A DNA stretch of 64,000 nucleotides from positions 1 to 64,000 of the forward strand of contig SWDT01000132.1 of NCBI GenBank assembly GCA_009193035.1, written 5' to 3'. This DNA is from Halicephalobus mephisto. Its lineage: Eukaryota; Nematoda; Chromadorea; Rhabditida; Panagrolaimidae. Shown piece by piece: positions 25,863 through 38,339 of the stretch (position 1 is its first letter; every line of letters starts with the position of its first letter). The position numbers and the translations under genes are program-made. The notes under the pieces are model-generated. The model saw only the letters and a program-made list of their open reading frames with translations, had not been told where the DNA came from and searched no databases.

Positions 25863-26203
25863 ACAGGTTTTCTGGAATCTCACTTAACTGAATGGAATTA
25901 ACATTTAAGAGTCCCGGATTACGGTTTTCACATTATCTGATTCTAACTGAACACAATCGATGACAGGATTGCATTCCGACAGAAGATTTATTTTAACTAA
26001 ATACAATCAACGTGCTTGGACCACGTTTGTTTCTAATTGAAAAGGTATTAACACGTTGATTATACTTAATTAGAATCAATCTTCTGTTGGATTACAATCC
26101 TGTCATCGATTGTGTTCAGTTTGAATCAGATAATGTGAAAACTGAAATCAGGGACTCTTAAATGTTAATTTTATTCAGTTAGGTGTGATTCCAGAAAACC
26201 TGT
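25863..26203. mobile_element. Hairpin element (foldback MITE-like)
   Basis: Two arms of about 152 bp (25863-26014 and 26052-26203) are inverted copies separated by a 37-bp loop. Matching blocks include ACAGGTTTTCTGGAATC with GATTCCAGAAAACCTGT, ACACAATCGATGACAGGATT with AATCCTGTCATCGATTGTGT, and CAATCAACGTG with CACGTTGATT. No ORF. It sits between the receptor start and the MsrB stop. Clear target-site duplications were not found. Confidence 0.85.
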
Positions 26204-26301
26204 ATTAACACAACAATGTGAATCCTGTAGGATTACGGTGGTCGTGCTGAGACCACCTAACCAAAGAGCACTTCTTCAATCAAAAATTTTAAAATGTAAA
26301 G

Positions 26302-27757
26302 TTATTTTTTCTCAGGAATTAACTCGATGGAACAGCTATTTATACAGTATCGTTCTCCAGAAGGCGCGGTGTCTTCGTCGAACACGTGTCCCAGATGAGC
26401 GTCGCAATTTTTACAACGAACTTCGATTCTGTGTAATCCGTAGGAGAAGTCGTCTAATCTCACTATGTTTTTGTCCTTCCCGACGGATTCAGCGAAAGCC
26501 GGCCAGCCACAAGTAGTTCTGAACTTGGAATCAGATCTGGAAAAATGAATTACATGACATAATTATCCCAAAAAATCCCTTCCATTTTCACTGATTTCGC
26601 ATTTTATAAGATTTTTATAAAAAAAAATAATTTAAAAACTTAGATAAATTTTACGAAATAAAAAACTATTTATTTTTTTCTATTTTTACTGATTTCGAAA
26701 TATTTTTTAGATTAATTTTTTCTTACTTAATTGCCACTTCAGACACCAAAGAGACTAATCTTAAAAAAAGACAAAAATGGTCTACGTAAAATTACTTTCC
26801 TAAGATATTCATTCCCTTCTCACTGATTTCGAAATATTTTCCAAGTTAATTCCTATTTAATAGGTACATCAAGTCAATCCAAGTACCGCAAAATTAACAT
26901 AAAAATGAAACAAATGTTGCGAAATAAAAAGGAATAAACGTCGTTGGAGAGCAATCGTCGAAAAACAGAAAATTCATATATCGAATATTCCTATTGCAAT
27001 TTTTATAACTTTAATATAAAAATGTTAAATAATTTCTGTACTTTTTAAGAAATTTTAAAAATTATTTTAGAAACATTTTCGGTTTTTATGCAACCCGAAT
27101 TTAAAAGTTTAAATTTCCTTGAAATTCAGGAAAAATCACTTAAAACAACCTAGTCGAACCCACAGATTCTGAATCTGGAACCGAAACGCAAAATCAAATT
27201 TCAGAATCCTGGATTCTGAAGACGAATTTTCAATTTTGAAGTTGGAGTTCGAAAAAACATCCAGGACATCAAAATTTCGCCGTAAAAACAAATCCCATAT
27301 ATGAATGTCAATCGTTTTCGGGAAACTTACACAAAAAGTTCAATTCCGCAGCATTTGCAGATGTATTTTCCGGAAACGAAGACGTTAGTGTACTTGCCGA
27401 TGCCTTTGGGTTCGGTTCCGGCTTTTCTTGTGACTTCAAATTCTTCTGGTGTCAGAACTTTTTTCCATTCTTCTTCAGTGATTGATTTTGGATCTGTTTT
27501 TCCCAATTGAGTAAGAGCTGCCTGTGGCGTAGCTGGAAAAAATAAATCAATTAAAACCGTAAATTTTTATATAAAAACATACGATTGTCGGACGACATTC
27601 TGACCGAAATTCGACGAGAACTGAAATGACGAATATTACGGAGTAAATTATTATATTAAAAAGCCAAAAATCGATTCAATCAATATAAAAAGTAAGAAAC
27701 AGACCAGATTGGAATCGCGATGACTCTGTACAAAGTTCTTCCAAAAAGCGCGCGCAT
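26302..27757 (-). CDS. Methionine-R-sulfoxide reductase B, likely mitochondrial
   Basis: Reduces methionine-R-sulfoxide in proteins. Exons: 27757-27705, 27620-27583, 27532-27331 and 26536-26302 (175 aa). MsrB marks: two zinc CxxC pairs (CKCC and CKNCDAHLGHVF), TTCGWPAF, and the catalytic cysteine in RYCINS. The first two exons add a basic, hydroxyl-rich N-terminus without acidic residues (MRALFGRTLYRV, SRRISVRMSS) that looks like a mitochondrial presequence. A second Met at 27598, also after a good acceptor, would give a cytosolic form. Both first exons follow TTTCAG-type acceptors, so trans-splicing could select between them. MOSPD2 ends 420 bp upstream on the same strand. Confidence 0.92.
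27165..27235. repeat. Palindromic repeat family (GAATCC/GGATTC), copy 1
   Basis: In MsrB intron 3. Contains CAGATTCTGAATCTGG and CAGAATCCTGGATTCTGA. Other copies lie at 50.6, 50.77, 58.13 and 58.27 kb. Confidence 0.6.
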
Positions 27758-27794
27758 GCTGAGAGTCCACCGGTTGGTTTCAACTGAAAGCAAG

Positions 27795-28001
27795 AAAGCC
27801 TTTGTTTTCATAATATTCGAAACAAAAATAACTACTCATTGCAGTGAAATTATATATAAAATTTAAAAAAATAAAATTTATTTTTATATATGAAACAAAA
27901 AAGTTGCTTATTATGAAATTGTATAAAAACTTCAAAAGCCTTTGTTTTCATAATATTCGAAACAAAAATAACTACTTATTGTGGTGAAATTATATATAAA
28001 A
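27795..28001. repeat. Direct repeat, 140 bp period
   Basis: Two copies, starting at about 27795 and 27935, of AAAGCCTTTGTTTTCATAAT followed by CGAAACAAAAATAACTACT and GTGAAATTATATATAAAAT. They lie between MOSPD2 and MsrB. Confidence 0.8.
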
Positions 28002-28176
28002 TTTCTTTGATTTAAAAAAATAAAATTCTTTAATTATTAAAAATTAAATATTTAATTTTTTGATTATAAAAAAATTAATTTTTTAGATATTGGAAATTTT
28101 TTTATTTTAAAATCAGGACATATTGAAGGAATAGGAAGGCTTCAAATCTGCACATTTACATAAATTTCAAAAATAA

Positions 28177-31100
28177 TCAGAGATCGGAATGCGGATAACT
28201 GCCGGAATTGTTTCTTTCTTTGATGGTATCGGCAAGATCGTCCATGGCCGAACGGAACTGGAGAACGGTCATGAGGTGGATAACTAACAAAAAAAGCAAC
28301 ATAAAAATAATCAACATTTGTCTTTGACCAAGTTCTGTTATTTTTTTTTTCAATTCTGCGTTTTCAATGTCCAATTCTAAGGTAGCTTTCCGTTCATGAG
28401 AAATAAAATTCGACGAAGATTGAGGTGAATTGGATCCTTCAGAGGAGGCTAGGATACATTTGATCTGTTTTTCGACTTTTTCTGAAGCCAAGGCATCTTT
28501 CCAAAGATTCGCGAAATTGTCAACGTTGTCGTTGTTGGTCCTGATCCCCATGAAGAGGAACTTTTCAGATTTCAAAGTTGTTTTGTATTCTGAAATCAGT
28601 TATATAAAAATGAAAAGTAAATATAGTTATAAAATTATATATGAAAATAAAAAGTATTTCTGTAAAATTATTTAAGAAATTAAAGTTTTTAGAAAAGTTC
28701 TGAAATTTAGGTAAAAGAAGCGCGAGAGTGAGGACAGAGCGAGTCCATTTGCCAAGTTTACCACTTTTTCCTTTTTTGTAAAGATTTCCTTCTTTGCGCG
28801 CAAATTCAAAAAATCATCTTATAGAAAATTAAGTATTTCGAAATTGTTTCGATATTAATACTTAGGTTTTTAGAAAAGATCTAAAATTTAGGTAAAAGAG
28901 AGTGTGAATCCATCAACAATTGTCAGTTTTCCCAATTTAATAAAACTCTTTTTCCGCGCCAATTTAAAAATTTAAAAAATAAAAATCGTTTTTAATAAAT
29001 GATTTAAGAAATTTCGAACCTTGTTGGAGATAAATTCGAACAAAATCACTCTCGCCTGGAGGGATATATCCAACACTCGGACGAACTCTGAATTTCTCCG
29101 GCGACGTGGTTTTGATTTTGAATTGGAGTCCATAACCACCATTATTTTTAATAACAAAAATATCAACAGGATCGAGGTCATCACTAATCTGCCTGAGAGT
29201 CAAACTATCCTTGGGACTGAAAAAGTACAAAATTATAAAAACGTGTAAAATCATGTAAAAATAAAAAACTACATATAAAAGTAAAAAACTACATATAAAA
29301 GTAAAAATTACATGTAAAAATATGTGAAGTTATATATAAAAATAAAGTCATATATAAAAATGCGAAATCATATGTAAAAATACATGAAATTAGGTATGTT
29401 TATATATGAAATTGTGCAGTTTTGTTTTTATGTATTTTTAAACTCACATAATACTGACAAATCCGGCGTCGAACCATTCACTTGGAACAGCGTTTTTTCT
29501 GAAGTCGAGAAGTGTCTTCAGAACGGGTGGGATAGTGTTCTTTTTCGCGAGGGAATTATTTCTAGAACCGCCGTTGGGTGCCATATTGGACTCCTCGAAA
29601 TGAACAGACTGAAATTTATTTAAATTTAAGATAAAAATCGAAATGAACAAACCCGTCTGGCAGTGATGATTTCGTCGATGTTCGGTCGAACAGCGATATC
29701 CAAATCCTCAATGCCCTGTGGCTGTCTTTCATTATCCGGTGCAAGTTTTGTCGGGGCACATTTGGCAATATCATCCATTGTAAATTCGTCCTAAAACAAA
29801 AGCAAATAAATCACTGCATAAAATTTAATGTACAAAGTAAAAATCCATATATGAAAACAAAAATTGATATATAAAAATAAAAACCTACACATAAAAACTA
29901 AAATTGATATATAAAAATTAAAAATTCCTACATAAAAAATAAAATTAATATATGAAAAGTAAAATTGATATATAAAAATAAAAACCCGTATATGAAAACT
30001 AAAATTGACATATAAAAATTAAAAATTCCTACATAAAAAATAAAATTGATATATAAAATCAAAAATTGATATATGAAAATTAAAAATTGATATATGAAAC
30101 TTAAGTTTGTATAAAAATCATTCATAAACGAACCGTGCCGTGCATATGGTATGGCAAATTGGATTCCCGGATAAAGGCGAGGATCTGATGAGAATCCACT
30201 ATTTCATGAGCCATGGGCAATTCATAAGAAGCCAACCAAGACTGAAAAAGTCGAACAGCAGCGCTTAATCTCGGTGGCGTGTTGTAGATAAGAATCTCGG
30301 CCAGACAGTTGGGGTAGAGATATTTGAAGGAGTGGAGCATGAATTTAATCAACGTCATATCCTAAATACATAAATAATACAACTTATACTCATTTCCGAT
30401 ATAAACATCTCCAATACGTAACTATTTTTGCTATAAAGTAAATGTTCATATATAATCATATATCAAAAATTGTTGTTTTATATATAAAATTATTTTCGAT
30501 ATATAATTATAACATTAATATTTCTTAGTATACAAATACTCTTGATACATAACTATTTCTGTTATAAAGCAAATGTTCATATATAATCATATGTCAAAAA
30601 TTGTTGTTTTATATATATAATTATTTCCAATATATAATTTTATATCCAACTTTATTCTTTGTGATATATCGTGTAATTTCAATATATCACCATTTTCAAC
30701 ATATAACCACTTTCGATATATAAACATCTTTAAAGCGTTTTTTTATATATGGATATTTCTGAATTATTAACTTTTACAATTTCTTAATATTTTTAAGCTT
30801 TTTAAAGTGTTATTTTTCATATATATTGATATTTTTAAAATAAACTTCTTTTAATTTTTAGGATTTTTAAAAACGTTTGTTTTTAATTTTCTCAGTATTT
30901 GTATTTCTTAATGGTTTTCCATATATTAATATTTTTAAAGTTTTTTTCTTATAATTCTCCTCACCAACGCTTTAGCTGCAGATAGATCTATCACGACAGT
31001 AATTGGAGATAAATCGTAGCAGATTAAGTTTGTTTCCAGCCAGTAAATCAGCAACCGATCGATGGTCCTGTCGTTGGAGTTGTGTTCGTTCATTTTTATC

Positions 31101-32008
31101 CACACTAAAAATAATTATAAAAAAATTTTAATTTAAAAAAAATAAAAATAAATATTTAAATTTAAAGAAAATAAAAAAATTTTAATTTTAATTTTTTTTA
31201 AATTTAAAAAAATAAAAAACTTGCGTAATCTGTTTCCATAGACGTCCTTGCCTCTCAAATATATATTTAATTTTTCCTTAGATGAAATAAAATCAATCAG
31301 TCTCATGTCATGGATACCGTAGGATTTTCGCCATCTTAGGCACTCCTGGATAACGGCGGATGTGATATGGACGTCTTCATTATGTCCGAGTAAAAATGCC
31401 AGTGGCCACCATTCTTGTTCATTCAATCTATCAATATCCGCGAGATAAACCTTCGATCTAACAACAGACTAAAAAAATATATCAAAAAATTTATAAAAAA
31501 CTAAAAAACATCAAAAATTATATATAAAAGTTAGAAAATTTATAAAAAAAATTATATATAAAAAACTAAAAATACACCAAAAATTAGAAAATTTATAAAA
31601 AAAATTAGAAAATTTATAAAAAAATTGAAAAATTTACATAAAAAACTTTAAAAATTTATAAAAACATCGAAAATTATATATAAAAAACTAAAAATACACC
31701 AAAAATTAGAAAACTATATATTAAAAATCAAAAAATTTAAAAAATTACATATCAAAAATCAGAAAATTTACATAAAAAACTTTAAAAATTCATAAATATC
31801 GAAAATTATATATCAAAAACTAAAAATATATAAAAACTAAACAACTTTTATCAAACATCAATGAATTTTTAAAATTTCAAAAAATCAAACAATTTTAACA
31901 AAAATTTATTTTTTAACTTACTTTATTAACTTCAGTTAATATATCTTTTAACAAATTCCTTCTCTCAACTGTAAGTAATAACAATCTATTTTTTTGATTT
32001 TCAGACAT
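28177..32008 (-). CDS. MOSPD2: MOSPD2-like ER tether (CRAL-TRIO + MSP + tail anchor)
   Basis: ER membrane protein that binds FFAT motifs of partner proteins to build membrane contacts. Exons: 32008-31922, 31468-31225, 31104-30965, 30361-30134, 29790-29653, 29608-29448, 29216-29020 and 28589-28177 (535 aa). The CRAL-TRIO lipid-binding domain spans exons 2-4 (KDVYGNRL, LLWIKMNEH, ITVVIDLSAAK, KYLYPNCLAEILIYNTP). The MSP domain is in exons 7-8 and keeps the FFAT-binding face (KIKTTSPEKFRVRP, GYIPPGESDFVRI). A coiled coil and a C-terminal membrane anchor (LIIFMLLFLLVIHLM) end the protein. The domain order matches MOSPD2. Intron 2 uses a GC donor (TTAC then GCAAGT). Intron 7 interrupts the MSP domain and is a near-copy of receptor intron 3. 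The RING gene stop is about 245 bp upstream, so an operon is likely. Confidence 0.93.
28590..28996 (-). repeat. Intron-spanning repeat, copy B (MOSPD2 intron 7)
   Basis: MOSPD2 intron 7 (28590-29019, 430 nt). It is nearly identical to copy A from the 3' splice-site CAG to the AAAAACGATTTTTA block close to the donor. Differences are scattered single bases and short indels, e.g. CTCGAGAGTG in A against GCGCGAGAGTG in B. Confidence 0.9.
29850..30110. repeat. Minisatellite, about 27 bp unit
   Basis: MOSPD2 intron 4. Variants of AAAATTGATATATAAAAAT with TCCTACATAAAAAAT spacers. Similar TATATAAAA-rich runs occur in its introns 1 and 6. Confidence 0.7.
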
Positions 32009-32252
32009 CTTTTACTTCAAAATTTCAAATATCTTTCGACTTTCGAAACCACCAGTCAGCTCGGTGCTCACTCAGGACGCGCTGTAAACATTCAAAAATC
32101 CCGCGCAAATTTCGAACAATCGTTTATTTTTCAACTTTAAAAAAACAAATAACATTAAAAAAACATCCAAATTTTACCCGTTAAATTCATTCAAACACGC
32201 TTACATATTTGTTTAGCTCCAATAACAATCATTGGTTCAGTGTTCAAAAAAC

Positions 32253-35200
32253 TCATATAAATACACGTTTGTATTCATTAGCCCCCACTCTAGCGTTACA
32301 TTCGGGACATTTCCTGTTGCGACTTTTGAATAATTGGATGATACATTGTTCGCAGAACAAGTGATAACATTTCGTCAGGGCACTATCCTTGGGCCGAACT
32401 TTGCAAGTAGGACAGAACAACATTTCCTAAAATACCAAAATTATTAACTTTCCATATATGAAGACCTCAAACCTTGTATCTTTTATACAATCCTTCCGTA
32501 ATGACGTCATATCGTTGAGATAACGATTCCGCTCTTTTCAATTCCTCGTTAATCAAGTTACATGTCATTTTCTTCTTGATAACATTGATATCCGCTTCAC
32601 TATATTTGATGCAGCTCTGCTTGTAAGAGTCACCCAAGTGCTGATATCGTTCCCGAAGTTCATTTAAACGTTTCTCCTTAGCTTCATTGTTCTGAACAAT
32701 CCTCTGTTTATGAGATTCCAAGGTTCGTTTCTTCTTCTTCGCCATTCTAAAATTAAAAAATCATTAAAAACATCAAAAATATTTCAAAATTACTTTAAAA
32801 ATATCTAAAAAAACCACTAAAAATACTTTTAAAACCACTAAAATAATTCTAAAATACTTAAAAACCACTAAAATAATTCTAAAATATTTCCAAAACTACT
32901 AAAAACACTTAAAAATCATTAAAAAACTAAAATAATTTAAAAATCCACCAAAAAACTTACGCAACACGATTTTCCAAAATTTCCTTCAACTTAGTATTCG
33001 CCGTAACGTTATCATAATGCTTATAATACACTGCTTTATATGCCGTATTCATATTATTGTAGTTTTTCATCCAGTTACCTAGTTGCTTATGATGTTCAAA
33101 ACTAAACTCATGTCCAGTTTTGAATTTCGTTTGATCCCTAACACATGTCAATTCTGCATTTTCCAATTCATATAATTTGTTGATTGAATCCGTACATTTC
33201 GACAGCATATTTAAAAATCCATTAAGAACAACTATTTTCGTTTTATAACATTTCGGAACAAACTTCCTATTTTTCGTGTAATTTTTCCTAAAATTTTCAA
33301 CCGAAGATTTGTTTCTAATTATTTGTCGAACAATTTCCGATGGATAAACTTTCGGATCCAAAAAATCCACATCAGCCCTTCCTGCTACAAGTAACGCACA
33401 TTCATCATGAGCAAATTTCAATAAATAATGTTGTCGCAAGTTTTCTTGCCAAATTTCTTTTTTTTCTTGTGAAATTTCGATCAAAACATCACACTTCTTC
33501 AAAGGAGCATAACTAGGAAATACATTCAACGGACGACTAAACGTCGTAGGAATTATAAATTTCAGAAAATTCTCAATACCAAGAGACGGAATAAGAGACA
33601 GATTAACTTTCACTTCCTTATCTCTATCCTTCAGCAAAATAATACTGTAAAAAGTAGCCACATCCGGAACATTAGCAATATTAGAATTAGAATTCGGGCC
33701 TTCCGGAGACGTCACTGCAGAAGTTACTGTAGAATCCTTCTTACTACTGTCCAAACCCGATGATTGTCTCGAATCTTCTTCACTTGGATCAGTAACATCA
33801 CGAAATTCAAATTCTTTTTCCTCATTCTCATTTCTTCTACCATGAGATTCTGAATCTTTCTCTTCATTCCGACCTTTTCTAACTTCTCGCAACTCACTTT
33901 CCTCATTATGGCTTCTTTTAACATCACGAGATCCTTCTTCATTCGTCTTTTTCATATCAAAATTCTCATCATATCGTTTCTTCTTATTAATACTCGATTC
34001 CTCCTTCTTTTTTCTCGGTTCTTCATCACTATGTTTCCTTTTCTCTCCCGCAGTTCTCGAACCAGGACGAGAATTAGCCCTAGAATGTCGTTCAGCACTC
34101 CTCCGTCTTCTTGAACTTTCCCGATCTGCAGAATTGCTTCTTCTTCTTCTATCTCTATCACTATCTGCATCTCTATGCCTAGATCTACTCGATTCTTTAC
34201 TGTATTTAGATGAACTAGAATGGTTTCCTTCATGTCGATTTCTGTCGTTCCTCGACCTATCTCTTTCCTTGTCACTAGTTCTTCTGGGGCTTCTTCTTCT
34301 AGAATCCTCTTCCTTCTTCCTCGAAGATTCACTATTCCGACTTTGAGCAGAGTTCTTATCCGATCTTTTAGGAGTCTCACTACTTCCAGATTTATTTGTC
34401 TCAGGTTCCGGTGGTGGAGGAGGAGGAGGAGGAATAGGAATATTCTGGGGAGGTAATGGAATAATCTGCGACGATCCATAATGTCCCATCTGCGTTCTTG
34501 AATACAATAAAGGAGGAGGTGGTGGTCGTTGAGGTTGTTGTTGAACTCTCGGTAATCTAGGTTCCGAAGCAGCTGTTGGAAATGGTGGTTTTAATCTCAT
34601 TGGAAAATAACAAGGTATAATAAACGATCTATTGTACCAAAATCTAGCTTCATTACAATCATTTCTTGCTTTAACTCTTAAATTCTCTTTTGCAGCAATA
34701 AATTGTTCTTCCAAATTCAAATCTTCTCGCAAAATAGCCATAGCGTAATCATGATGCTCAATCCACTGTTGTCTAATACGACCAGCTAAAAAGTCAAACA
34801 TTACTAAAACAACAAAAAACAGAACTCAATATTTTAAAAATTCTAAAATTAACATTTTAAAAATTCAAAAAACTAATACTATATAAAATAAAAAATTAAT
34901 ATTTCAAAAACCCGAAAATTAAGGTTATATAAAAAAACCAAAAATTAATACTTTAGAAACTAATACAAAAATCTAAAATTACAAATCATTTAAATATATC
35001 ACAAAAAGTTCATATTTTAAAAAAGTCAAAAAAACAGTATAAAAATTCGTATTACAAAAAATTAATGTTATAAAAAATCAAAAACTTGACAATTTAGAAA
35101 ATTAACCTAAAAAATGTTCTAAAAATTAAAACATTCAAAAAACTTACTAAAATGATATCTAGTTGCTTTCCTTTCAACTAGTAAGTTTTTAATTTTCAAT

Positions 35201-37087
35201 TGTTCTTTCATAGCTTCTATCAGTAGCTCAATTCCATGTTTTATAATCGGAGAAGATTTCTCAAACCAAGCCACCATAATATCCCTGAATCTATTTACAG
35301 CCCGATGGGATTGTCCAGCGTAACTCGTTAATCTTTTGCTCCTTCTTCTGCATGCAGTATGCCAATACCGTTTTTCGTTTTTCAATTTCTTGATTTGATA
35401 TATCTGATTATAATACAAATAAGAATCCATTGCCAATTCCTTCATTTTTTTTTCTTTTTCATGAAGTTCAAAATTCGTGTTGCTGATGATTTGTTTCTTG
35501 TTGTCTTGTAAATACTGCTCAATTGTCGTTTTAATTTTCTCCGTACGTGCCAAAGCTGCATTTTTCTCGTTTTGCATGTTAGCCATCTAAAATTTTCCAT
35601 TAAAAAAACGAAAAATAAAAAACCATACTTCCGACGCTGTGATGCTGACTTGGTTCTTCTGTTCCTGAGATTCACACTCTCCAGCTACAGTGTAGAGGGT
35701 TTCGGCTTCAGTTACGAAATTCATCCATAATTTAGAGAGCTCGTTCCTTAGTCCGGCCCTTTGTTTTTTGTAATATTTTATCATACCTTTGTCTATCGTC
35801 ATCTGGACACCGAAACGACGATCTGTGTAATTATTCGAAAGGAATTCTGGATACTCCTCATCCGCAATCAAGTCATCGATGAGCTCGAAACTCTCGATTA
35901 TGGACAACAGTAGCCTTCCAGCAGCATCTGACACTTCTAGAGGAAAAACCCTCTCCTGGAAGGTTCTTTTGGGCCGGATCTCGTTTAGATCAAACTTCAC
36001 ATCGTCCCAATTGATGTAGACGTCTTGAAACCGCGTTCTAGCGAGCAACCCGTGAGTCAGGAACCCGACCAGCAACCCTATGCCTTCAGAATCCAGGCAG
36101 TGTCGGAAACTCTCGGCAAAAACAGGGAGAGCATGACTCGTCAAGTACCTCCTTTCTTCAGAACACAACTCGATGTGGGAAACTTGGGCTAACTTGTATT
36201 CAAGGTCGTCTTCTTCTGCAAAATTTTGAATTAACAAAATTACAAAAATTCCAAACAGACCTGTTTCCGAGAGTTCCAGGACATTCTTCCCGCGGAAATC
36301 TAGTGTTGAGATCTTAGCTTCAAAATGGGCGACAAGTAAATCGAGGTAAACTTTGGTGTTATTCCAGTCTCCCAACCTCTCGAGTAACTGGGTGACTTGA
36401 TGGTTAAGGAACGGTAAATGTTCTTCAAATTTGGAGTTGGCAAAGTGAGAGTAGGCAGCTGTTATGTTATCCTGTAAACATTAAGAAATCAATATATAAA
36501 AGACAGAAATTATAAAACCTTTAAGAAACTTATATAGCCCAAGGAATTGGTGTATAGAGAGTCAAGAAATTTGCATAAAATTGGAAATTTACATATAGAG
36601 AGTTAGGAAATTTGCATAAAATAAGAAACTTATATATGAAAGTTTTTAACAAATACGAAAAGTTGGAAATCGATATATAAAAAGTTGAATAATACAAGTG
36701 TAAAGTTCCATATTGATATTTAAGGAGTTAGGGAACTTGTGTCAAGTTAGAAATAAATCAATAAAGTTGCCAATTTTGCATAAAATAAGAAACTTATATA
36801 TGAAAGTCTTTTAAAAATACGAAAAGTTAGAAATCGATATACAGAAAGTTGAATAATACATGTGTAAAGTTCCATATTGATATTTAAGGAGTTAGGGAAC
36901 TTGTGTCAAGTTAGAAATAGGTACACAAAAATTGAAAAATCTTTAAAATTACGAAACTTACAACTCCGTCGATTCCTTGAACGCAGGCTAATTGATACAG
37001 AATCGGAGGCAGAGGTATGGAACGTTGCCATCTGGTATCCCTTTTCCGAAAATGCTTCTGAGGACGGGGTTTCCTTCGACGCGGCAT
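32253..37087 (-). CDS. Large protein with a BRE1-type C-terminal RING, about 1217 aa
   Basis: Probable E3 ubiquitin ligase. Exons: 37087-36962, 36471-36261, 36215-35629, 35586-35148, 34803-32961, 32746-32473 and 32426-32253; all phases agree. The RING (FCPTCKVRPKDSALTKCYH, CEQC, CPECN) ends with GANEYKRVFI, like the C-terminus of BRE1/RNF20 histone H2B ligases. A coiled coil precedes it. The rest does not match what I know of BRE1. It has a basic N-terminus (MPRRRKPRPQKHFRKR), a helical region of about 270 aa, a polyproline stretch (IPIPPPPPPPPEPE) and a long RS/RE-rich segment (SRRRSPRRTSDKERDRSR) typical of RNA-processing factors, then an unrecognised C-terminal domain. Exons 3 and 4 are joined by a 42-n intron in frame, which argues for one gene. 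A TTTTACAG acceptor sits just before the ATG. Confidence 0.82.
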
Positions 37088-37715
37088 CCTGTAAAACGAA
37101 ATGCCGAAGTAGAAACGGTAAAAAACGAAATCGATTCAGTTGCCGTTGAAGAGAGTTTTTCGCGTCGGGATCAGCGCGCGAAGCGCATTCGAGTTTCTTC
37201 AACAACCCTAACATCCCAAAAAATCTCATTTGTCTCTTTAAACTTTGTTTTCCTAATATATAAATAATAAAAAAATAATCGGAACCTAATCCTAAATAGG
37301 TAGATATTTTCTGAAAAAAATTTTTCGAAAAGTTTAAAAAATTAAGGATGTTTATTAATTTTCTTCATTTTTTATATAAAACATAATTTTCAGAATATAT
37401 TAAACAATTGAATAATAACAATAATCAAATTATAATTCTCGGTAGTTAAGTAGTTTTTTAAGAAACTTGTTTTTTTTGGGAATTTTAAAAAGTTGAAAAT
37501 GTTTGTTAATTTTTTTCGGTTTTTATAAAATATTTTTAGAAATTCAATATAATAATTAAAATATAATTTTAAATAGGTAGATATTCTTGGAAAAATTGAT
37601 TTTCAAGGTTTTTAAAGTTTTTAATTTTATTTAATTTTTTATATAAAACATTATTTTTTATAAAATATTTTTTATAAAATATTATTTTTTATAAAACATT
37701 ATTTTTTATAAAATA

Positions 37716-38292
37716 TCAATTTACAAATCTCCGTCCAATATCAACATACGGATTTAATTCCGTGAATGGCTCCAGAAAGTAATATGTTGGATTTGCCGTG
37801 GGATACTGTAATTTAAGAAGTTCTCGAAGGTTTTAGGATTATCTTTGGTTTCTGAATATCCCATGGAACTCCAATAATCTGCGAGTTAATATTTTCGTCG
37901 TTTTTGGCTGTAATTGAAGTTGATTAATATTGACAAAATTATGCACATTGCAGGAATTTTAATAGAAAAATCCAAATTTCAAGGACATTAATAAGCCTAA
38001 AATTCAGATTTCAGAATAAGTATGAAATTAAATATTTAAAAATTTTTCGAAGTTCTCATATTTCGTAATCATAGTTTTAGAATTTCGAAATCGAACATAA
38101 AAATTTTTAAAATTGGAATTAGAAAAAATAAAGTACCCGGGTGGTGACGGAGCCAGTTCCCGTTTCCTGGTTAAAAACAATTTAACGGTCAATTTCGGCG
38201 GAAAAAAATTTGAATTTTTATCTTTGGCCACGACGATCGCTCAAAATAACGACATTCAATGATTTCTTCAACGTCGAAATCCACAAAAACAT
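37716..38292 (-). CDS. Uncharacterised 71-aa protein, four small exons
   Basis: Exons: 38292-38235, 38166-38137, 37907-37870 and 37805-37716. The second and third are only 30 and 38 nt. Every junction has GT/AG ends, phases match, and TTTTTCAG lies a few bases before the ATG as a likely trans-splice acceptor. The product begins MFLWISTLKKSLNVVILSDR and ends YYFLEPFTELNPYVDIGRRF plus three residues. The basic, hydrophobic N-terminus could be a mitochondrial presequence, and the tail reads like a small organellar or ribosomal subunit, but I cannot name it. It lies upstream of the RING gene on the same strand (629 bp gap) and is divergent from PGM3. Confidence 0.6.
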
Positions 38293-38339
38293 TGATTCTG
38301 AAAAATAAAATTCCCAAAATTAATTTAAATACCGTCGTT

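Noticed and set aside
27710..27890. Plus-strand ORF starting MTLYKVLPKSARMLR
   Set aside because: The minus strand over the same bases gives the MsrB presequence exon with matching splice phases; the plus ORF runs into a repeat.
33724..34479. Long shadow ORFs on both strands
   Set aside because: They are other-frame readings of the RS-rich, low-complexity exon of the RING gene.
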